A stretch of DNA of 40,149 nt from Gloeobacterales cyanobacterium ES-bin-141 (GTDB taxonomy: Bacteria > Cyanobacteriota > Cyanobacteriia > Gloeobacterales > Gloeobacteraceae), in the NCBI GenBank assembly GCA_014380935.1, contig JACMIX010000273.1:1-40149 (forward strand), given 5' to 3'. A model generated the notes under the pieces. That model was not told the DNA's origin and ran no database searches. It was given only the letters and a program-made list of their open reading frames with translations. This document shows, piece after piece, positions 19,880-29,591 of this stretch (positions are counted from its first letter, which is position 1; every line of letters starts with the position of its first letter). A program made the position numbers and the translations under genes.

Positions 19880-19955
19880 TGGTGGAGCCAAGCGGGCTCG
19901 AACCGCTGACCTCCGCAATGCCATTGCGGCGCTCTACCAGCTGAGCTATGGCCCC
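19880..19955 (-). tRNA. tRNA-Ala(GGC), CCA encoded
   Basis: Reverse complement GGGGCCATAGCTCAGCTGGTAGAGCGCCGCAATGGCATTGCGGAGGTCAGCGGTTCGAGCCCGCTTGGCTCCACCA; anticodon GGC. Confidence 0.95.
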
Positions 19956-20068
19956 AAGAAAGCATTTCTGATCGTTACACAGGTTCTAAGCAGTGTCAAC
20001 TATCCAGCTCCGCTCCGCACGACCAGAGGTAAAAAGTTACCTTTGTAGGGTAAAGATTTTGTGCAGCA

Positions 20069-20779
20069 ATGCCTCAACCTGCCGACTATCGGGCAACAGT
20101 ACTTTGCTCCATGCGGATTACCCCGACTATCTGGTCTATTTTTTTGCACGTAGAAGGGGCTCAGCCATCCTGGTTCCTGCCGGGCCAATCGGTCTGGCCG
20201 CGGTTTGAGCGGGAGGGAAAGACTTTTACTAAGATCTACTCGATTGCTTCTTCGCCTACGCTTGCCCCGGAAATAGAATTGTGCATTTCCAACGTCGGCT
20301 GGGCTTCGGCCTATATGTGTGCACTCAAACCTGGAGACAGTGTTGACATGCGGGGTCCCTATGGTCTGATGACCCTGGATACGGTACCTGAGACGGACCT
20401 GATCTACATTGCCGAAGGGTCTGGTATAGCACCGATCAAAAGTCATATCGAATGGCTCTTCGAACAGGAAAATCTACCAAATGTCTGGCTGTTCTACGGT
20501 GGCACAGGCCCCGATGAAGTACCTTACCATGCTCTCTGGAAGGACCTTTCGGCTCGGGAGCTCAAATTTCGATATATCCCGACCGTCCTGGGGGGAGCAG
20601 GCGAAGACCTGGAGGTTGGCCCTGTAGAAGGCGTGATCCCCGCTTTTATCAAAGACCGTGAACAGGCTCGCGTCGATATCTGTGCGGTTGGAGATAGAGT
20701 CGATCAAATTAAAGCAGCTCTTCTATCTCAGCATTTCGCCGCTCAAAACATTCGCACTGAACGCTTTTGCTCCTATTGA
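20069..20779 (+). CDS. FAD/NAD(P)-binding (ferredoxin-NADP reductase-like) oxidoreductase
   Basis: FLPGQSVWPRF, KIYSIASSP, SGIAPIKSHIEWL, NVWLFYGGT, ICAVGDRVDQIK motifs. Confidence 0.85.
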   Translation: MPQPADYRATVLCSMRITPTIWSIFLHVEGAQPSWFLPGQSVWPRFEREGKTFTKIYSIASSPTLAPEIELCISNVGWASAYMCALKPGDSVDMRGPYGLMTLDTVPETDLIYIAEGSGIAPIKSHIEWLFEQENLPNVWLFYGGTGPDEVPYHALWKDLSARELKFRYIPTVLGGAGEDLEVGPVEGVIPAFIKDREQARVDICAVGDRVDQIKAALLSQHFAAQNIRTERFCSY

Positions 20780-20808
20780 CACAGATGTGCGCATACCCGA
20801 CCGCCCAC

Positions 20809-22527
20809 TCACGCGTGAAAAGAGTAGATCACCTGGGGTTCGAGGGCCTCACTCCAGATTGTCGCGAGCGCAGAAATTGGCAATTCCCGGTACTGGAGCC
20901 GCTCACTGAGATGGACAAGTGGGTCACGACCATTCGCAACCAGAAACTGCAGCGAAGACAGCGGCTGGCCCTGGGTCAAGTCACTCAGGGCTGCCTGTAG
21001 AGCCCGAAGATAAGTATTTGTTGGATCTGCGTACCAGTGCTCGGCAAATCGGGATGTAGCTGGTAAGCCCAGATGAACGACCATTGCCTCAGGTCCGAAG
21101 ACAGCTCCCGCGACTGGGCGGGCCTCCTCTTGCAACAGCAAGTCATACTGCCCGAACAGTCTCCGCAACTGCTCAAATCGCTCCTGGTAATGTGGGTCGA
21201 AAGCTGCCAACGGTCCATCTTGCCACCGCAATCCCAGGATCAACAGCCGGACATGGGGCAGTAGATGCCCCAGTTTTTGAGCTTTGGTGTTGAGATAGTA
21301 GGAGTTATAGTCGGTCTCCTCAATGATCAGAGGTACACGTCCGACAACCTCCAGGTCAAAACCACTCAGGCCAGCGATCTTACGGGGATTGTTGGTAATG
21401 AGGTGCATTTTACGGACTCCCAGATCATTGAGGATCTGTGCTCCGACTCCGTAGTTACGCAGGTCCGGGGCAAAACCCAGCCGCTCATTCGCCTCAACCG
21501 TATCGAGCCCAAGATCCTGTAGAGCGTAGGCTTTGATTTTGTTGGTGAGGCCGATGCCCCGGCCTTCCTGCCGCAAATAAACTACCACCCCCTGACCAAG
21601 ATGGTCGATCATCTTGAGGGCTGCTTGAAGCTGCTGTCGGCAGTCGCACCGCAAAGAGCCGAAGGCATCCCCGGTCAGACATTCGGAGTGGACGCGTACC
21701 AGGATGGGTTCCTCGATTTCGAGGAAAGGAGCACTGTCTTCGAGCAGCACTAGAGGTGCTCCCGTGGGCCTACGAACCAGGGCGACGTGCTCTTTATCGT
21801 CGAGAGTGTTTTTATAGGCAAAGATCTCAAAATTGCCGAAGGTAGTCGGCAACATGGCACAGGTCTCACGCTTGATGAAACGTTCGGTCTGCAGCCTATA
21901 AGAGATAAGCTCCGCAATCGTGACAATCTTGAGGTCAAACTCGCGCGCGTAATCGGTCAGTTCCGGCAGGCGGGACATTGAGCCGTCGGCATTTTGAATC
22001 TCACAGATTACCCCGGCCGCATACAAGCCCGCCATCCTGGCCAGATCCACGGCTGCCTCCGTGTGTCCTGCACGCTTGAGAACGCCGCCGTCTCTGGCCC
22101 GCAACGGGAAAATATGGCCGGGACGAGTAAGATCTGATGTACGAGTGTGCGGATCAATCGCTGCCTGGACGGTCCTGGCACGGTCAGCAGCCGAGATACC
22201 AGTCGTAACACCCAGGTGAGGCCCCGCGTCAATGCTGACCGTAAAGGCGGTCTGGTTCTTATCGGTATTCTCGCTTACCATCAGGGGCAACTGCAGCTCA
22301 TCGAGACGCTCAGCAGTCATGGCAATGCAAATCAAACCGCGGGCGTGGCGAGCCATGAAGTTGATCGCCTCAGGAGTCACAAACTGTGCGGCACAGATTA
22401 GATCGCCTTCATTCTCGCGGCTCTCATCATCGACCACGACGATCATCTTGCCCGACCGCAGGTCCTCGAGAGCCTCAGGAATTGTGTGAAAATCTATCTT
22501 GAGCTGGGAGATGCTGTTCAATGCCAT
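20809..22527 (-). CDS. ribBA: bifunctional 3,4-dihydroxy-2-butanone-4-phosphate synthase / GTP cyclohydrolase II
   Basis: [84 protein letters not shown]-terminal extension. Confidence 0.97.
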   Translation of the reverse strand: MALNSISQLKIDFHTIPEALEDLRSGKMIVVVDDESRENEGDLICAAQFVTPEAINFMARHARGLICIAMTAERLDELQLPLMVSENTDKNQTAFTVSIDAGPHLGVTTGISAADRARTVQAAIDPHTRTSDLTRPGHIFPLRARDGGVLKRAGHTEAAVDLARMAGLYAAGVICEIQNADGSMSRLPELTDYAREFDLKIVTIAELISYRLQTERFIKRETCAMLPTTFGNFEIFAYKNTLDDKEHVALVRRPTGAPLVLLEDSAPFLEIEEPILVRVHSECLTGDAFGSLRCDCRQQLQAALKMIDHLGQGVVVYLRQEGRGIGLTNKIKAYALQDLGLDTVEANERLGFAPDLRNYGVGAQILNDLGVRKMHLITNNPRKIAGLSGFDLEVVGRVPLIIEETDYNSYYLNTKAQKLGHLLPHVRLLILGLRWQDGPLAAFDPHYQERFEQLRRLFGQYDLLLQEEARPVAGAVFGPEAMVVHLGLPATSRFAEHWYADPTNTYLRALQAALSDLTQGQPLSSLQFLVANGRDPLVHLSERLQYRELPISALATIWSEALEPQVIYSFHA

Positions 22528-22645
22528 ATACCTGAATCTGGTAGGGTGTCAACTAATAGTGCCTGCACTTGCAGCGGCACACCCCGCTCAATACGTAGTT
22601 CTACTCTAGATCCTATCGTAAAGAAATATATCTATGCGGGAGAAC

Positions 22646-22677
22646 AAAAAACCCGGGTTTTGAGGCCCGGGTTTTTT
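22646..22677 (-). terminator. intrinsic terminator downstream of rps1
   Basis: AAAAAACCCGGG-ttttgagg-CCCGGGTTTTTT perfect inverted repeat with T/A tracts, 17 nt past the rps1 stop; symmetric, so may act on both strands. Confidence 0.85.
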
Positions 22678-22694
22678 ATGTCGTCAAGATGCGC

Positions 22695-23648
22695 TTAGCT
22701 TACCAGAACCTCTTCCTCAGAGGCACTGGGAGGAATCTCCTCCTCAACCAGTTCACCTGCCATCTTCTGACGATACTTCTCGGCCATCGCCTCGGCGTTA
22801 TCGTAGACGGCTTGTGGGTCTTTGGTCATTGCGCCTGGTGTTTCTTCGAGTTGCTTTGTAGAAAGCGAGATCCGGCCGCGCTCGGCATCGAGATCAATAA
22901 CCATCACCTTGACCTCATCGCCCACGTTGAAGACCGAATGGGGCGTCTCAATATGGTCGTGGGAAATTTCCGAGATGTGCAGAAGACCCGACACGCCACC
23001 GATGTCAATAAAGGCACCGTAAGGCTTGATGCCGCGCACGCGTCCGATGACAACCTGGCCCGCCTCAAGCTTGTTCATGCGCCGCTCAACCAGGGCACGA
23101 CGATGGGAAAGCACAAGGCGATTGCGCTCCTCATCCACTTCCAAGAACTTGAGAGGCAATTCTTCACCAATCAGGTCTTCTTTAGGCTCACGGGTACTTA
23201 GATGTGATCCGGGAATAAAGCCGCGCAGACCCTCGATGCGGACCAAGGCGCCGCCTCGGTTGACAGCAAAAATCTTGGCGCGAACGGTCTGATCGTCAGT
23301 CTGCAGCTTGCGCACCCGCTCCCAGGCTCGCATGTATTCGATCCGGCGGATCGAGAGCGTCAGTTGGCCTTCTTCATTTTCATCAGACAGGATGAAAAAC
23401 TGAAGTACATCTCCCTCATTGAGAACCTCGGTCGGATTGTCCACCCGGTTGATGGACATCTCCTGCAACGGTAGATAAGCAGCCGTTTTGGCCCCGATGT
23501 CGATCAGGGCACCTCGAGGCTCCAGGCTGAAGACAGTACCGTCTACAATATCTCCGGGATCGAACTTGTAGTCGTACTGGGAGAGTAAGCGCTCAAAGTC
23601 TTCTCGGGTGAAGCCGATGTTTGTAGGAGCCGGGGTGGCAGTTTCCAT
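22695..23648 (-). CDS. rpsA: 30S ribosomal protein S1 (three S1 domains)
   Basis: DPGDIVDGTVFSLEPRGALIDIGAKTAAYLP; AKIFAVNRGGALVRIEGLRGFIPGSHL; VIGRVRGIKPYGAFIDIGGVSGLLHISEISHDHI. Confidence 0.96.
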   Translation of the reverse strand: METATPAPTNIGFTREDFERLLSQYDYKFDPGDIVDGTVFSLEPRGALIDIGAKTAAYLPLQEMSINRVDNPTEVLNEGDVLQFFILSDENEEGQLTLSIRRIEYMRAWERVRKLQTDDQTVRAKIFAVNRGGALVRIEGLRGFIPGSHLSTREPKEDLIGEELPLKFLEVDEERNRLVLSHRRALVERRMNKLEAGQVVIGRVRGIKPYGAFIDIGGVSGLLHISEISHDHIETPHSVFNVGDEVKVMVIDLDAERGRISLSTKQLEETPGAMTKDPQAVYDNAEAMAEKYRQKMAGELVEEEIPPSASEEEVLVS

Positions 23649-23844
23649 GCAGTTATGCGTTCCTCCAGGGGAGCAAGTCGAGAAGCAGTGACAAGTGATT
23701 TGGTCGGGTCCAATCTGGAACCGATTCGTCTATCTAGTATGACACAGGCCTTCTATCCTAGAGCAAAACGTTGCAGAGTAGAAGTCGGGCGATTGCGAAA
23801 GGACTAGTTAGACTAGCAAGTATTGCACTGAAGAGAACTGAAAC

Positions 23845-25398
23845 ATGGGCCGTTCACGGATCTGGCACGGTGTGGAAGGACTGTGTGTGTTGATCCTGAG
23901 TAGCACTCAGGTTCTGGCCCAGTTGCCTCCTACCGCCCCTCCAGCAGTAGAGGCTCCTGCCGGGGATACCGGGCAGGAGATACCTGCTCAGCCGTCTCCC
24001 GCTCAGCAGTCTCCCGCACCTCAGACACCTGCCGAAGATGTTCTGGACGTGCGGTGGACACAGCCTTACGCAAAGGCCGTCGAGCAAAAGACCGACATAA
24101 TCGTCCTCAACCAATCTCTCGACGCTGTGATGACCCGGGTCGAGCTGGTTCGCTGGCTGACGGCTGTCTTCGGATACAGGCCTATAGCCAAGAAAAACGT
24201 TCCCCTCAAAGACCTGCCCAAGAACAGCCCTGACTACCTCAACGTCCAGGCTGTCCTTCAGGCGGGTATCATGAGCACCTTCACCGGTGGGCAATTTAAG
24301 CCCGAGGGAGACATTACCAAGCTCGAAGCTATCGCCATTTTTGACCGTGCCCTCAAATTGAATGCACCTCCCAAGACGACCGTCGATAGCTGGCTTGCCC
24401 TGTACCAGGATGCCTCCGCCATCCCGCCCGTTGGTAAAGACTTTATCGCCGCTGCTGCCCAAGCCGGTCTGCTGGTCAACTATCCCGACTCGGCCAAGCT
24501 GGGTCCTGACGATGTGCTTACCCGTGGAGAGACAACCGTCCTCCTCCATCAGTCCCTGGTCTATCAAAAGAAGTTGGCGGCAATCGAACCGCCCATCGCC
24601 CAGCTCAAACTCGAGCGCCCGACAATCACGGCCATTGACGTGCAACCGGCCAATGGAACCGCCCGTGTCGGCCAGGCAGTCACCGTTACAGTCCAGGGAA
24701 CTGCCGGGAGCAAAGCGTCGTTTGACTTTGGCGACCTAGCTAATAACGTCGCTATGCAAGAAACCAGTCCTGGTCAGTACCAGGGTTCTTATCAGGTCGG
24801 CAATCAAGACGTCCTCATCAACCCGACCGTGGTAGTGAGGCTTGACAAAGGCGGCATCAATACCCAGGCTCAGAAAGTCGCGAGGGTACAGGTTGGTGAA
24901 CCGCGGACGGCAACCCAGACCCCTGAACCCACACGCCCTGCTCCCGACCTCTACGGCGACAATCCCAGTGCTGCTTCGTCCCGCCGCGCTCCCTCCGCAC
25001 AATCAGGTTCCTACAGCTCTGATCCACCCATCGCAAGTACACCCAGGAGACGTAGCGATGACTTGTTTGGGTCCTCTGCTCCCTTTGATCCACCGCCACG
25101 CACGTCTTCTATTCGTATCCAGCAAGTTGGGTATGACCCGACCGATCGTCCCCTGTACACGGGAGATATCCTGACGGTGTCTCTGGCTGGGGACACAGGT
25201 GGAAAAGCGACCTTCCGAATCCTTGGCTACACGGGTCCTATTCTAATGAAGGAGATCTCTCCGGGGTTCTATGAGGGTCAGGTGCAGATTGGCCGCAATC
25301 TCAACATTCCCGGCGGAACGATCGAGGTGGCCCTCGAGCGTTCCGGACAACGGGCAGCCCGTAACATTCCAGAACCTGTCAACATTGTCTCCAGGTAA
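23845..25398 (+). CDS. SLH-like-domain, Pro/Gln-rich secreted protein
   Basis: N-terminal signal-like segment, PAQPSPAQQSPAPQTPAED linker, SLH-like TRVELVRWLTAVFGY...FKPEGDITKLEAIAIFDRAL, two C-terminal beta-rich segments. Confidence 0.7.
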   Translation: MGRSRIWHGVEGLCVLILSSTQVLAQLPPTAPPAVEAPAGDTGQEIPAQPSPAQQSPAPQTPAEDVLDVRWTQPYAKAVEQKTDIIVLNQSLDAVMTRVELVRWLTAVFGYRPIAKKNVPLKDLPKNSPDYLNVQAVLQAGIMSTFTGGQFKPEGDITKLEAIAIFDRALKLNAPPKTTVDSWLALYQDASAIPPVGKDFIAAAAQAGLLVNYPDSAKLGPDDVLTRGETTVLLHQSLVYQKKLAAIEPPIAQLKLERPTITAIDVQPANGTARVGQAVTVTVQGTAGSKASFDFGDLANNVAMQETSPGQYQGSYQVGNQDVLINPTVVVRLDKGGINTQAQKVARVQVGEPRTATQTPEPTRPAPDLYGDNPSAASSRRAPSAQSGSYSSDPPIASTPRRRSDDLFGSSAPFDPPPRTSSIRIQQVGYDPTDRPLYTGDILTVSLAGDTGGKATFRILGYTGPILMKEISPGFYEGQVQIGRNLNIPGGTIEVALERSGQRAARNIPEPVNIVSR

Positions 25399-25424
25399 TA
25401 GAGAACGATAGGGCTTACCCGCGA

Positions 25425-25703
25425 CTAGCGCTTGGCTTTTTTGTCCTTACCCGCATGGCCTCGAAAGGTGCGGGTCGGAGCAAATTCACCCAGTTTCTGA
25501 CCGACCATCTGTTCGGTCACGTAGACCGGAACATGTTGCTGACCGTTGTGCACGGCAATCGTGTGGCCGATCATCTGAGGCACTATCGTGGAAGCCCGCG
25601 ACCACGTCTTCACGACTTTCTTTTCGTTTCTGCTGTTCATCGTCTCCACCTTGCGCAGCAGGTGGTCGGCGACGTAAGCACCTTTTTTTAACGATCGTCC
25701 CAT
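25425..25703 (-). CDS. rpsS: 30S ribosomal protein uS19
   Basis: [20 protein letters not shown]...[64 protein letters not shown]. Confidence 0.98.
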   Translation of the reverse strand: MGRSLKKGAYVADHLLRKVETMNSRNEKKVVKTWSRASTIVPQMIGHTIAVHNGQQHVPVYVTEQMVGQKLGEFAPTRTFRGHAGKDKKAKR

Positions 25704-25713
25704 ATCTTCTTAC

Positions 25714-26556
25714 CTATCCCCGATTCGCAACACTCTTGCGACGACGAATGATGAACTTGCTGCTCGGCTTTTTGCGCTTGCGAGTCTTAGTACCCAGAGC
25801 GCTCTTGCCCCAAGGTGTCTGAGGCTTGCCGCCAATCGGGCTTTTGCCCTCACCGCCACCGTGGGGATGATCCACCGCGTTCATAGTCACACCGCGGTTG
25901 TGCGGACGTTTACCCAACCAGCGCTGACGACCGGCCTTGCCGATGGAGATATTTTTGGAGTCGAGATTGCCGACCTGACCGAGGGTTGCGTAGCATTCCT
26001 TGCGGACAATACGAACCTCTCCTGATGGCAGCTTTAACGTGGCATAGTCGCCTTCTTTGGCAACCAGCTGGACGACCGCTCCGGCAGAACGGGCCATCTG
26101 GCCTCCCCGACCGGGCAGCAGTTCAACGTTGTGTACGTTGCTTCCCAGAGGAATCTTCTCGAGGGGCAAAGCACAGCCAAGCTCGATCGGTGCACCCTCA
26201 CCTGCAGAGATCTGCGCACCAACCTTCAGGTTGACAGGATGAAGAATATAGCGTTTCTCGCCGTCGGTGTATTGCACGAGGGCAATGCGCGCGTTGCGGT
26301 TGGGGTCATACTCGATGGCCAGCACCTCAGCGGCGATACCGCGCTTGTCACGCTTAAAGTCGATGAGACGATACAGGCGCTTGTGGCCGCCGCCACGGAA
26401 ACGGCTTGTAATGATCCCCTGGTTGTTGCGCCCTTGCTTGCGGTGGACGTACTTGGTCAGCTTCTTTTCGGGCTTGCTCTTGGTGATCTCGGCGAAGTCA
26501 GCATTTGTCCGCTGCCGTGTACCGGGGGTCATGGGTCGATATTTGCGTAGGCCCAT
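25714..26556 (-). CDS. rplB: 50S ribosomal protein uL2
   Basis: [25 protein letters not shown]...[32 protein letters not shown]-type C-terminus. Confidence 0.98.
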   Translation of the reverse strand: MGLRKYRPMTPGTRQRTNADFAEITKSKPEKKLTKYVHRKQGRNNQGIITSRFRGGGHKRLYRLIDFKRDKRGIAAEVLAIEYDPNRNARIALVQYTDGEKRYILHPVNLKVGAQISAGEGAPIELGCALPLEKIPLGSNVHNVELLPGRGGQMARSAGAVVQLVAKEGDYATLKLPSGEVRIVRKECYATLGQVGNLDSKNISIGKAGRQRWLGKRPHNRGVTMNAVDHPHGGGEGKSPIGGKPQTPWGKSALGTKTRKRKKPSSKFIIRRRKSVANRG

Positions 26557-26779
26557 AATTATCTGCTCCTGACAGACCGAGGAGACCCTGTGGCAAGCCC
26601 CCCGGTTCGAATATACAAGTTTGCGAGGTAGTCCAATCTGGTCTTACCCTCGCCGCCACTACATTTTGACGACAATAGACAAGTGTACAGAAGCAACTGC
26701 CCCTTCGTCCAGTCCATATTCGATAATTTTCACCGGAGCAGAACTTGCAGCTTTGCAATCCTGAATCACAACCTCAGTC

Positions 26780-27043
26780 TTAATGTCCGAAGAACTCCAG
26801 GTCGGCAGGATTAACAAAGTGGCAACGGGTGTAAAAACCGTCTTCAGAATCATCCACACAAATAACAGCCCAACCAGTCTCTGTCTCTTCTACCAAAGTA
26901 TAGGTTTCTTCAGCAATGAAAAAGCCCAGATGATTACGTGTGTCAGGCCGAATGCTGACAACTTGGGAACTTGAAATCATTAATTCAGAAGAGGGGCTTT
27001 CCTCAATCTGGATTTCCTGAGGATTCATATTGTGGTTGGGCAT
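26780..27043 (-). CDS. hypothetical protein (87 aa)
   Basis: ORF with protein-like composition (GFFIAEETYTLVEETETGWAVICVDDSEDGFYTRCHFVNPADLEFFGH). Confidence 0.5.
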   Translation of the reverse strand: MPNHNMNPQEIQIEESPSSELMISSSQVVSIRPDTRNHLGFFIAEETYTLVEETETGWAVICVDDSEDGFYTRCHFVNPADLEFFGH

Positions 27044-27311
27044 AACGGCAACACCTCAGTTTTTACGAGCGACTTGGTGTTGCTAAAGTAACATTAGCCT
27101 ACTTAACATTCGCTCACAATCCGCGCTATCCAGTAAAGAATCAATAAGCTATCTACAATGTCGATTCGCAGAACCCAGGGACTCTGAAGTAGTCAATACT
27201 GAGTGATGTGTGGCTTACATAGAGGGTTTGGACGCAGAATCAGGGTAGACGTGCCTCGCGAATATTGGTAGCGTTGACCTAGCTCAGCTCCTACTTTACC
27301 TAGGGTACGAC

Positions 27312-28313
27312 GTGGTTTTGCAAGACACGCTGACGCGTAGATCGTCTATTCCTCCCTTCAATATTCTGGGAGATGACCGACTGCGAATCTTCTCGGGCTC
27401 CGCTAACCCAGAGCTTGCTCAGTTAGTCGCCCGTTTCCTTGGCCTGTCACCTGGACCCGTGGTCCGCAAGAACTTTGCCGACGGAGAGCTATACGTTCAG
27501 ATTCAAGAGTCGATTCGGGGCTGTGATGTGTATTTGATCCAGCCAACCTGTGCCCCCGTAAATGACAACTTGATGGAGTTGCTGATTTTGATCGACGCCT
27601 GCAGACGCGCGTCTGCACGCCAGATTACGGCTGTTCTGCCTTACTACGGTTATGCCCGCGCTGATCGCAAAACGGCCGGGCGCGAATCGATCACAGCCAA
27701 GCTAGTCGCTAACATGATCACGATTGCCGGGGTAGACCGGGTTCTGGCGATGGACTTGCACTCAGCGCAGATCCAGGCCTATTTCGATATTCCGCTCGAT
27801 CACATTTATGGTTCGCCTGTGCTCTTGCAGTACATCAAAGACAAGAAAATTGACGACCTGGTGATCGTCTCACCCGATGAGGGAGGGGTAAGGCGTGCCC
27901 GAGCCTTCGCAGACAAACTCAATACACCCCTGGCCATCGTCGATAAGCGGCGCCGCGGGCATAACCAGGTTGAGGTAATGAATGTGATCGGCAAAGATGA
28001 CCTGCGCGGTAGGACGGCTATCCTGGTCGATGACATGATCGACACCGCCGGGACGATCTCCGAGGCAGGTAAGCTTCTGCTTCAAGAAGGAGCCAGGGAA
28101 GTCTACGCCTGCGCCACGCATGCCGTTTTCTCTCCCCTGGCGATCAACCGCCTCTCGGATGGCACATTCACCGAGGTCATGGTCACCAACACTATTCCTG
28201 TCCCTCCAGAGCGCCAGTTTTCACAATTGCGGGTTCTCTCGATCGCCGATCTTCTGGGCGAAGCAATCTGGCGTACGCACGAGGAGTCTTCGATTAGCAG
28301 CATGTTCCGCTAG
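27312..28313 (+). CDS. prs: ribose-phosphate pyrophosphokinase
   Basis: LRIFSGSANPELAQLVARFLG, GRAAILVDDMIDTAGT-type PRPP loop, MDLHSAQIQAYFDIPLDHIYG. Confidence 0.97.
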   Translation: MVLQDTLTRRSSIPPFNILGDDRLRIFSGSANPELAQLVARFLGLSPGPVVRKNFADGELYVQIQESIRGCDVYLIQPTCAPVNDNLMELLILIDACRRASARQITAVLPYYGYARADRKTAGRESITAKLVANMITIAGVDRVLAMDLHSAQIQAYFDIPLDHIYGSPVLLQYIKDKKIDDLVIVSPDEGGVRRARAFADKLNTPLAIVDKRRRGHNQVEVMNVIGKDDLRGRTAILVDDMIDTAGTISEAGKLLLQEGAREVYACATHAVFSPLAINRLSDGTFTEVMVTNTIPVPPERQFSQLRVLSIADLLGEAIWRTHEESSISSMFR

Positions 28314-28339
28314 CGCGTACAATCGGGCTGCCCACCCAA

Positions 28340-29065
28340 GTGGACAACGGTTTGCAAGACTGGCTGATTGCCCTCCTGATCAATACACTGCTGGGCATTG
28401 CTGCGTATCTTGCCCCGGTTCGGCTGCTCACGCCCAGTGGACTCCTCAATGCCTGGGGACTGGGAATACTGGTCTGGGGGGGATTGGGACTTCGGGGCTA
28501 CCTGGTCATCCTGGCCTATTTTGGGCTTGGCTCTCTGGTCACGCGCCTCGGGTTTGCCCGCAAGGAAGCTAAGGGGATCGCGGAGGCTCGCGGGGGGGCA
28601 CGGGGTCCCGCCAACGTCTGGGGCTCTGCCCTCGTTGCCGCTGTGTGTACACTCGGTTACTTGCTGGTGCCGGACCCCGCCTGGTTGCTCGCCTACACAG
28701 CCAGCCTCGCGACCAAACTTTCTGATACCACGGCCTCCGAGGTCGGCAAGGCGTATGGCAGAAGCACATTTTTGATTACCACTTTGCGCCCCGTACCAGC
28801 CGGAACAGAGGGAGCTGTAAGCCTTGAGGGAACACTCGCCGGGATCGGCGGCTCACTTGTGCTGGCGGGGCTTGGCTGGTGGGTAGGCCTCATCCCGGCT
28901 GTCGGCATCTTCTGGTGCATGATTGCCGCTTTTGTCGCCACGACCTGTGAGAGCCTGATCGGGGCAACCTTGCAAGAACAGGGCTACCTCACCAACGAGA
29001 CGACCAACATGCTCAATACAGCCATCGGGGCTGTCGTAGCCGTGGTGCTTGGCAGCCTGGCTTAA
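28340..29065 (+). CDS. DUF92/TIGR00297 integral membrane protein (VTE6-like phytyl-phosphate kinase)
   Basis: ARGGARGPANVWGSALVAAVCTLGYLL, ATKLSDTTASEVGKAYGRSTFLITTLRPVPAGTEGAVSLEGTLAGI are family hallmarks. Confidence 0.88.
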   Translation: MDNGLQDWLIALLINTLLGIAAYLAPVRLLTPSGLLNAWGLGILVWGGLGLRGYLVILAYFGLGSLVTRLGFARKEAKGIAEARGGARGPANVWGSALVAAVCTLGYLLVPDPAWLLAYTASLATKLSDTTASEVGKAYGRSTFLITTLRPVPAGTEGAVSLEGTLAGIGGSLVLAGLGWWVGLIPAVGIFWCMIAAFVATTCESLIGATLQEQGYLTNETTNMLNTAIGAVVAVVLGSLA

Positions 29066-29532
29066 GGATTGCGCGGAAAATAGTAGGTTGGGGGTGCCGG
29101 AAAAACAGGTTGAGGCTGAACGGGCCGAATAATCCGCGGCTGGGTCTGGACCTGATAGGGTGGCCGAATGAGGATAGTGCCGGAGGGCTCGAGCGGAATA
29201 TAGCCGTTGCCTGCTCCGCCGCCATAACCGTAATTGCCATAAGCGCCAGGGCCGTTTGTGTATGGCTGTGGATAAGCGCCGTAGGTGCCGTAGGCACCGT
29301 AAGGCTGAGGATAGCTGTTGCCGTAAGGAACGGTGTAGCTCTGGACCGGCGCGCGGTATTGGCCGCCCAGATTGCCGTTGCAAAGACGGCCCTGGCCGTT
29401 TAACTCAGCACACCGCCTTTGCACGCACTCTGTGAAGTTGGGCGAATTCATGTCGCAGGTCACCTGCTGGGCATGAACCGGGAAAAGCATTCCCAGGCCG
29501 ACAATGCTTCCGAACAGCAACCAGTGTTTCAT
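29062..29532 (-). CDS. secreted Tyr/Gly/Pro-rich hypothetical protein
   Basis: Signal peptide MKHWLLFGSIVGLGMLFPVHA; four Cys near the N-terminus; YGAYGTYGAYPQPYTNGPGAYGNYGYGGG low-complexity tract. Confidence 0.65.
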   Translation of the reverse strand: MKHWLLFGSIVGLGMLFPVHAQQVTCDMNSPNFTECVQRRCAELNGQGRLCNGNLGGQYRAPVQSYTVPYGNSYPQPYGAYGTYGAYPQPYTNGPGAYGNYGYGGGAGNGYIPLEPSGTILIRPPYQVQTQPRIIRPVQPQPVFPAPPTYYFPRNP

Positions 29533-29571
29533 CTTGGGTACCCGACAACCTGCTCTATGTTAGGTCAGGGC

Positions 29572-29591
29572 AGTAGTGTGGGCACACTACT
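29572..29591 (-). other. perfect inverted repeat directly after the PspA/Vipp1 stop codon
   Basis: AGTAGTGTG-GG-CACACTACT; no U-tract. Confidence 0.6.

Noticed and set aside
22528-22645. FMN riboswitch in the ribBA leader
   Set aside because: No AGGGCGGGGUGAAAUUCCCCACCGGCGG-type core; only a minor bulged hairpin near 22559-22580.
22689-23201. 170-aa plus-strand ORF opposite rps1
   Set aside because: Rps1 on the minus strand is unambiguous.
23854-24645. 263-aa antisense ORF opposite the SLH-like gene
   Set aside because: The plus-strand frame has signal peptide and SLH-like motifs; the antisense frame has none.
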